Of a stretch of 10,907 nucleotides of DNA, positions 5,976 to 10,907 are shown piece by piece. The stretch is from Nitrosomonadales bacterium. Its GTDB lineage: Bacteria > Pseudomonadota > Gammaproteobacteria > Burkholderiales > Nitrosomonadaceae. Position numbers and translations under genes: made by a program. The notes below the pieces were generated by a model that worked only from the letters and a program-made list of their open reading frames with translations, searched no databases and was not told the origin of the DNA. Position 1 is the stretch's first letter. The number at the start of each line of letters is the position of its first letter. The DNA lies in assembly GCA_004525885.1 (NCBI GenBank), contig SPBV01000041.1, positions 1 to 10,907 on the forward strand, read 5' to 3'.

Positions 5976-6755
5976 ATGGAATGGGGGTACACTTTATCTG
6001 GCTTATTAGTTGGATTTATTGTAGGGCTCACCGGAGTAGGCGGGGGCTCGCTCATGACTCCTCTATTGATACTAGGGTTCGGTATTTCCCCAGCTACTGC
6101 TGTAGGTACGGACTTGCTGTATGCTTCTTTGACGAAAGCTGGTGGGGTGTGGGTACATGCTCGTCGTGGTACAGTAGACTGGGTTCTGGTAAAACGGCTG
6201 GCAATAGGTAGCTTGCCTGCCGCATTAGTGACTGTGCTGGGGTTGAATGCGCTAGGAGTAGAAAGTCAAATTTTTTCAGGTTTGATTACTAGCACGCTAG
6301 GAGTAGCGTTAATTCTGACCGCGATAGCTTTATTGTTTCGCCATCAATTAGCGCATTTGGGGCGTTCCCGTTTTGGCTTTATGGCAGCATGGCGAGATCG
6401 GCACATAGTAGCGGCAACGATTGCAACAGGTGCTATTCTAGGAATCTTAGTAACCATAACATCTGTTGGTGCCGGAGCATTGGGTATGGTGGCACTTATT
6501 GTTTTGTATCCACGTTCTTCTGCCATAACTTTAGTGGGTAGTGACATAGCTCATGCGGTTCCGCTTACTTTAATAGCGGGAGCGGGGCATGCTTATCTAG
6601 GAACAGTAGATTTTGGATTACTTGGTAGCTTACTATTAGGGTCTTTGCCAGGGATTTACTTGGGGAGTCATATTGGTGGACAGATACCAGAGCGAATATT
6701 GCGACCAGTATTAGCAACTATTCTTGTCGTTATTGGTGGAAGATTAATATGGTAA
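5976..6755 (+). CDS. TauE/SafE (TSUP, DUF81) family sulfur-anion transporter
   Basis: Integral inner-membrane protein of 259 residues with about eight predicted membrane segments. It shows the family's internal two-fold repeat: residues 18-48 (Gly-Val-Gly-Gly-Gly, then Ala-Val-Gly-Thr-Asp-Leu) correspond to residues 161-191 (Ser-Val-Gly-Ala-Gly, then Leu-Val-Gly-Ser-Asp-Ile). Family members move sulfite, sulfoacetate, taurine-related sulfonates, thiosulfate or sulfate. As first gene of a sulfate-reduction operon under likely CysB control, it may import sulfate or another sulfur anion, or vent excess sulfite; the sequence does not decide. AGGA (5963-5966) is the ribosome site. The gene is followed after 19 bases by the sulfite reductase gene. 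Confidence 0.85.
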   Translation: MEWGYTLSGLLVGFIVGLTGVGGGSLMTPLLILGFGISPATAVGTDLLYASLTKAGGVWVHARRGTVDWVLVKRLAIGSLPAALVTVLGLNALGVESQIFSGLITSTLGVALILTAIALLFRHQLAHLGRSRFGFMAAWRDRHIVAATIATGAILGILVTITSVGAGALGMVALIVLYPRSSAITLVGSDIAHAVPLTLIAGAGHAYLGTVDFGLLGSLLLGSLPGIYLGSHIGGQIPERILRPVLATILVVIGGRLIW

Positions 6756-6763
6756 TAAATTGT

Positions 6764-6777
6764 GGAGGAGTCAGATG
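6764..6777 (+). promoter_or_regulatory. Strong ribosome site fixing the sulfite reductase start
   Basis: GGAGGAG (6764-6770) lies 4 bases before ATG 6775. A longer frame from TTG 6760 would place this site inside the coding sequence and overlooks the obvious start, so ATG 6775 is preferred. Confidence 0.8.
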
Positions 6778-8877
6778 GATGAGTTAACAAATCTTGCTAG
6801 CGATGAAGAAATAAATTTATTTGATAAATCGCTACAGGACTATCAGAGCCAGAGCATGGATGTCGATCGCTTTACAGCTGCTCGCTTGCAAATGGGTATT
6901 TATGGCCAGCGTCAGGAAGGGGTCAATATGGTGCGTATCAAGCTTCCCGGCGGCCGTTTGAATTCGACACAATTGACGGGGATAGCAGACATGTTAGAAA
7001 AGTATGCGCAACATGATGTTGTACATATCACTACTCGTCAGGATATACAGATGCATTATGTTCCGCTTGAACATACACCGAATGTACTGCGGCATTTAGC
7101 CACAGCAGGATTGACGACACGCGAAGCTTGCGGTAACACTATACGTAATGTTACTGCATGCCCTCTGTCTGGTGTGTGTCCACGTCAACATGTTGATGTA
7201 AATAGGCATCTTGATGGGGCAGTCCAACATTTTCTACGTAATCCACTAACTCAGCAAATGCCTCGCAAGTTCAAAATTAGTTTCTCAGCTTGTGAATCTG
7301 ATTGTGCCCAAGGAATGATGCATGATATGGGTATTATTGCGGTGCGTAATGGTGCGCGTTTTGGTTTTAAAGTCTTGGCTGGAGGTGGTCTTGGACATAA
7401 GCCACATGAAGCTATCGTAGTTGAAGAATTTATTGAAGAGAAAGATTTGTTATTAGTGATGGAAGCAATTATCTCATTGCATAATCGATATTCAGACCGG
7501 GTTAAACGTGCTAAAGCAAGAATTAAATTTTTAGTTGATAAGTTTGGTCCAGAAGGGTTTATCGAAAAATATCATGAGGAGTTAGTACGTACCAAAGCGG
7601 CACTGGCAAAACAGGAATTTCCCAAAAGCGAATGGAGTGCTGGTAATGACAGCGAGGTTCCAGGGATCGGTGCGCCACGTCATTTGTTCGAGCAGAAACA
7701 GGTTGGTTTTTATGCTTTTCCTATCAGCGTTCCAATGGGTAATTTAAATGCGGCACAACTACGAGGCCTTGCCAAGATTGTTGAAACTTTTGAATTAAAT
7801 GAAATTCGTGTAACCCAGGATCAAAATATGATTCTGACTAATGTGGCAAAAATTAGAATCGATAATATACGCTCTGCTGTGTCAACATTAGGTTTGGGTG
7901 AGCCACAAGTGGGTGATGATGTAGTGGCTTGTCCTGGCACTTCGACTTGTCGTTTAGGAATAACTTCAAGCACAGTTCTTGGACCAAAATTAAGTGGTGG
8001 TAAACACGACTTAAAAATTCGTGTTTCTGGATGTCATAACGGTTGTGCCCAGCCAGAGACTGGCGATATCGGTATCTACGGAGAAGGCAAGCGCATGCAT
8101 GGTAAATTAGTGCCACATTATCAGATGTATCTTGGAGGAAACGGCATGGCACGCGGGGCATTGGCAATAAAGGCTCCGTCGGTTCCTGCTGCACGTATTG
8201 AAGATGCGGTGAAGCAGGTACAAACAGCTTACACCTCTAACTGTGAGTCTGGCGAAACGTTTTTCTCCTGGGTACGGCGGGTTGGTAAAGATTATTTCAC
8301 CGAGTTACTGAAAAATTTAACTGAGGTTAAGCCTGAAGAGTTAGCATTAGTTTTACGTGATCATGGAAAAGAAAGTGACTTTAAAGTTCTGCAACTAGGT
8401 GGCGGAGAGTGTGCAGGAGTGAGTCAGGTAAAAATTGGCTCAAGTTTTTTTGAAGCAGCGCATGAGCGGAACTATCGGGATGCGCTTAAATTTCAACGAA
8501 AATTCGAGGATTCTATTAAATGCGCCGAGGAAATTGCTCTTTTAATTAGCCAGGGCGTGACAGAATTATCTGGTGGTTTGAAGCAAGATAACTTGAAGGA
8601 ACAAGCAGAAGAACTTAGGCGTGTATTGCCCACTAAACCGTATCTATCTGAACAGTTAATTAAGTTTTCAGAGTATTTTAAATGCCCAACTGAGGAACTG
8701 AACGATGCTTTACTAAATGAATGGTTTGTAGAGCTAGATGGGTGGACGTTAGAAGCTGCAGAATTTTGTCTCAGCTTTGACCATCAACTTGATCTGACAG
8801 GAGCATTGCCACAGACAGGTACAGCTAGTCTATTACAGTTTCAGAAGACTCAGCAGCCAGCTAATATGGGACAGTAG
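6775..8877 (+). CDS. cysI: Siroheme sulfite (nitrite/sulfite) reductase with C-terminal extension
   Basis: Catalyses six-electron reduction of sulfite to sulfide in the cytoplasm, using siroheme linked to a 4Fe-4S cluster. The 700-residue protein has the two-fold nitrite/sulfite reductase layout: ferredoxin-like half-domains near residues 40-110 and 300-370, each followed by a catalytic-type region. The cluster ligands Cys-x5-Cys (386, 392) and Cys-x3-Cys (420, 424) are intact. The N-terminal half carries a matching set, Cys129/Cys135 and Cys173/Cys177. Sequence style is that of the general nitrite/sulfite reductase family rather than E. coli CysI. About 160 residues after position 535, including a Gly-Gly-Gly-Glu-Cys-Ala-Gly stretch and then mostly helix-like sequence, go beyond the core fold. 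No CysJ flavoprotein is nearby, so the electron donor may be ferredoxin or encoded elsewhere. Context (transporter, cysH, cysD, cysN) supports sulfite over nitrite as substrate. Confidence 0.9.
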   Translation: MDELTNLASDEEINLFDKSLQDYQSQSMDVDRFTAARLQMGIYGQRQEGVNMVRIKLPGGRLNSTQLTGIADMLEKYAQHDVVHITTRQDIQMHYVPLEHTPNVLRHLATAGLTTREACGNTIRNVTACPLSGVCPRQHVDVNRHLDGAVQHFLRNPLTQQMPRKFKISFSACESDCAQGMMHDMGIIAVRNGARFGFKVLAGGGLGHKPHEAIVVEEFIEEKDLLLVMEAIISLHNRYSDRVKRAKARIKFLVDKFGPEGFIEKYHEELVRTKAALAKQEFPKSEWSAGNDSEVPGIGAPRHLFEQKQVGFYAFPISVPMGNLNAAQLRGLAKIVETFELNEIRVTQDQNMILTNVAKIRIDNIRSAVSTLGLGEPQVGDDVVACPGTSTCRLGITSSTVLGPKLSGGKHDLKIRVSGCHNGCAQPETGDIGIYGEGKRMHGKLVPHYQMYLGGNGMARGALAIKAPSVPAARIEDAVKQVQTAYTSNCESGETFFSWVRRVGKDYFTELLKNLTEVKPEELALVLRDHGKESDFKVLQLGGGECAGVSQVKIGSSFFEAAHERNYRDALKFQRKFEDSIKCAEEIALLISQGVTELSGGLKQDNLKEQAEELRRVLPTKPYLSEQLIKFSEYFKCPTEELNDALLNEWFVELDGWTLEAAEFCLSFDHQLDLTGALPQTGTASLLQFQKTQQPANMGQ

Positions 8878-8907
8878 ATTTCAATAAACCTTAAGTCTAG
8901 AGGGCGC

Positions 8908-9594
8908 ATGAGTTTAAATCACATGATCAAAGAAGTGAAGGCGCTGTTAGGTTCAATAAGTGAAGAATATGCCCCAGTTGTTTTTGCGAATAGCTTTGGT
9001 GCAGAGGATATGGTATTGACTGACTTGATTGGACAGCACTTCCCGAATATTTCTATGTTTACTCTAGATACCGCTCGTCTTCCTGAAGAAACTTATAGTC
9101 TGATGAAAAAAGTGGAAGACCGCTATCACGTTCACATTAAGCTGTATTTTCCTGAGTCTGCTGCCGTAGAAAAATATGTTGCTCAAAATGGACCCAATGG
9201 ATTTTATGACAGCATAAATCTGCGAAAGGCTTGCTGTTATATGCGAAAAGTTGAACCATTGGGACGTGCGTTAAGCGGTAATCGAGCATGGATTACAGGA
9301 TTACGACGTGATCAAGCCCTAACTAGAAAAGATTTGGAAGAATCAGAGTTTGATGCAGATAATGGACTACAAAAAATTAGCCCACTATTAAATTGGAGCC
9401 TGCCTGATATATGGGCATATATTAAGAAATTTAATGTTCCGTACAATACGTTGCATGATAAAGGCTATACCAGTATCGGTTGCGCGCCATGCACTCGTGC
9501 TATTACGCCCGGTGAGGATGTTCGTGCTGGGCGCTGGTGGTGGGAAAATCCTGAAACTAAGGAGTGCGGCCTACATCTTAAAAAATATAAATAA
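8908..9594 (+). CDS. cysH: Assimilatory adenylylsulfate (APS) reductase, 4Fe-4S type
   Basis: Reduces adenylylsulfate to sulfite and AMP with thioredoxin or glutathione-type thiols. The 228-residue protein has the Ser-Phe-Gly-Ala-Glu-Asp start of the PP-loop-like fold and Thr-Gly-x-Arg-Arg-Asp-Gln (130-136). The catalytic tail Glu-Cys220-Gly-Leu-His is present. The two cysteine pairs Cys109-Cys110 and Cys192-x2-Cys195 ligate a 4Fe-4S cluster and mark APS reductases; PAPS reductases such as E. coli CysH lack them. APS kinase is therefore not needed for this route. The start ATG has an AGAGGG ribosome site. It sits 30 bases after cysI and 35 bases before cysD, in the same operon. Confidence 0.95.
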   Translation: MSLNHMIKEVKALLGSISEEYAPVVFANSFGAEDMVLTDLIGQHFPNISMFTLDTARLPEETYSLMKKVEDRYHVHIKLYFPESAAVEKYVAQNGPNGFYDSINLRKACCYMRKVEPLGRALSGNRAWITGLRRDQALTRKDLEESEFDADNGLQKISPLLNWSLPDIWAYIKKFNVPYNTLHDKGYTSIGCAPCTRAITPGEDVRAGRWWWENPETKECGLHLKKYK

Positions 9595-9629
9595 TATAAA
9601 TTTATTTGATAATTTATGAGAATTAGCAA

Positions 9630-10622
9630 ATGGATATAATATTGAACGATATACAAGATTTTATTACCCCTGTTCCAGGTATTGTGATGAAAATTGAACC
9701 AATAATTATTAAGCGCCGAACAGCAGATCAGCTAAGCCATTTAGATGTTCTAGAGAGTGAATCGATCCATATTTTGCGTGAAGTAGCGGCGGAATGCGCT
9801 AATCCAGCATTACTATTTTCTGGTGGCAAGGATTCTATTGTGCTATTGAGACTTGCAGAAAAAGCGTTTCGTCCGGGCCGTTTCCCATTCCCGTTATTGC
9901 ATATAGATACTGAACATAATTTTCCAGAAGTAATTGAGTTTCGTGATAAGAGAGCCAAGGAATTAGGGGAGCGTTTACTTGTAAGGAGTATGGAAGATTC
10001 TATTCGACAGGGTAGAGTGGTGTTGCGTTCAGAGAATCAGAGCCGTAATGCGTTTCAATCGGTGACGCTACTAGATGCAATTGCAGAACTCCATCTTGAT
10101 GCTTGCATCGGTGGTGCACGACGCGATGAAGAAAAGGCTCGAGCAAAGGAACGTATATTTTCTTTCCGTGACGAATTTGGTCAATGGGATCCAAAGAATC
10201 AACGGCCAGAACTATGGGATATCTACAATACAAGAGTACATGCAGGGGAAAATATTCGTGTGTTTCCGATCAGCAACTGGACCGAGCTTGATGTATGGGA
10301 ATATATTGCGCGAGAGCGGTTGGAGGTGCCACATATTTATTTTGCGCATAGACGTGATGTGATTCGGCGTGGAAATGGTTTACTACCTTTGTCCCGCCTT
10401 GTTCAACCTAAGGATGGCGAACAACCAGAGAATCTTATGGTTCGTTTTCGTACTGTAGGAGATATGAGTTGTACTTGCCCGGTAGAATCTGAGGCAGTTA
10501 ACGTTGAGGAAATTATTACAGAAACAGCTATTACACATATTACTGAACGTGGTGCTACTCGTATGGATGATCAAACATCAGATGCGTCTATGGAGTTGCG
10601 TAAGAAAGAGGGATATTTTTGA
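9630..10622 (+). CDS. cysD: Sulfate adenylyltransferase subunit 2 (CysD)
   Basis: Small catalytic subunit of ATP sulfurylase, which makes APS from sulfate and ATP with energy from GTP hydrolysis by CysN. The PP-loop Ser64-Gly-Gly-Lys-Asp-Ser69 is intact, as are His-Ile-Asp-Thr-Glu-His-Asn-Phe, Gly-Gly-Ala-Arg-Arg-Asp-Glu-Glu-Lys and the C-terminal Glu-Gly-Tyr-Phe. At 330 residues it is about 25 longer than E. coli CysD, all at the N-terminus. The ATG at 9630 has only a weak GAG upstream, and an internal ATG at 9687 with AGG 7 bases ahead is an alternative start (311 residues). Family homology begins at about residue 35 either way. An AT-rich gap separates it from cysH. It is followed by cysN, its obligate partner. 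Confidence 0.95.
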   Translation: MDIILNDIQDFITPVPGIVMKIEPIIIKRRTADQLSHLDVLESESIHILREVAAECANPALLFSGGKDSIVLLRLAEKAFRPGRFPFPLLHIDTEHNFPEVIEFRDKRAKELGERLLVRSMEDSIRQGRVVLRSENQSRNAFQSVTLLDAIAELHLDACIGGARRDEEKARAKERIFSFRDEFGQWDPKNQRPELWDIYNTRVHAGENIRVFPISNWTELDVWEYIARERLEVPHIYFAHRRDVIRRGNGLLPLSRLVQPKDGEQPENLMVRFRTVGDMSCTCPVESEAVNVEEIITETAITHITERGATRMDDQTSDASMELRKKEGYF

Positions 10623-10688
10623 AGTGAGTATTAGTGAAGGGAAGTTAGAGAAATTTCCTCAGCGATTCAAATTTTTAAGGGATAATAA

Positions 10689-10907
10689 ATGGCAGGAAGT
10701 GAGAAACTTTCGTTTGATCACACTGAGCTATTACGTTTCATTACAGCCGGCAGTGTAGACGATGGTAAGAGCACCTTAATTGGACGCTTATTATATGACT
10801 CGAAATCTATTTTCGAGGATCAGCTGAGTGCAATTACGAATACTTCACACAAACGCGGGTTGAAGGGTGTAGATTTATCGTTACTAACTGACGGTTTACA
10901 GGCTGAA
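10689..10907 (+). CDS. cysN: Sulfate adenylyltransferase subunit 1 (CysN), 5' part only
   Basis: The first 73 codons of the GTPase subunit of ATP sulfurylase are present; the rest lies past the window edge. The translation has the GTP-binding P-loop Gly21-Ser-Val-Asp-Asp-Gly-Lys-Ser-Thr29 and the following Leu-Ile-Gly-Arg-Leu-Leu-Tyr-Asp typical of CysN and NodQ. The ATG at 10689 is fixed by an in-frame TAA immediately before it and a good AAGGGA site (10677-10682). It lies 66 bases after cysD. Whether a CysC kinase domain is fused at the far end cannot be seen. Confidence 0.93.
   Translation, partial: MAGSEKLSFDHTELLRFITAGSVDDGKSTLIGRLLYDSKSIFEDQLSAITNTSHKRGLKGVDLSLLTDGLQAE

Overview
The window looks like chromosomal DNA from an AT-rich betaproteobacterium (roughly 40% G+C by eye), possibly Nitrosomonas or a relative. 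The basis is the character of the proteins: a CysB matching the enterobacterial protein over most of its length, a MutL with the endonuclease-type C-terminus, and a sulfate-assimilation operon with an iron-sulfur APS reductase. The genus is inferred from recalled family resemblance and was not checked by search.

Left part (1-1626, all minus strand): four small lipoprotein genes in a row. Two are almost identical copies of one gene (1-295, cut by the window edge, and 486-899). The other two are short paralogs of each other (1067-1255 and 1435-1626). Clear stem-loop terminators follow the 486-899 and 1435-1626 genes. From 1627 to 2441 there is no convincing gene.

Middle part (2442-5860): a Bcp/PrxQ-type peroxiredoxin on the plus strand, whose natural reading frame appears interrupted by a TGA at codon 5. 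It faces mutL (mismatch repair) and the LysR-type regulator cysB, both on the minus strand.

Right part (5861-10907, plus strand): a compact operon divergent from cysB, in the order TauE/SafE-family transporter, siroheme sulfite/nitrite reductase, cysH, cysD, cysN (cut by the window edge). CysD and CysN activate sulfate to APS, CysH reduces APS to sulfite, and the siroheme reductase makes sulfide. The transporter probably moves sulfate, sulfite or a related sulfur anion. CysB is the obvious candidate regulator, acting at the AT-rich, palindrome-containing gap at 5861-5975. No flavoprotein electron donor (CysJ), APS kinase (CysC) or siroheme synthase is present in the window.

No wholly new system stands out. 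The best leads are the in-frame stop in the peroxiredoxin, the near-identical lipoprotein copies with diverged flanks, a stem-loop at the predicted 5' end of one lipoprotein transcript, and the two cysteine sets plus C-terminal extension of the sulfite reductase.
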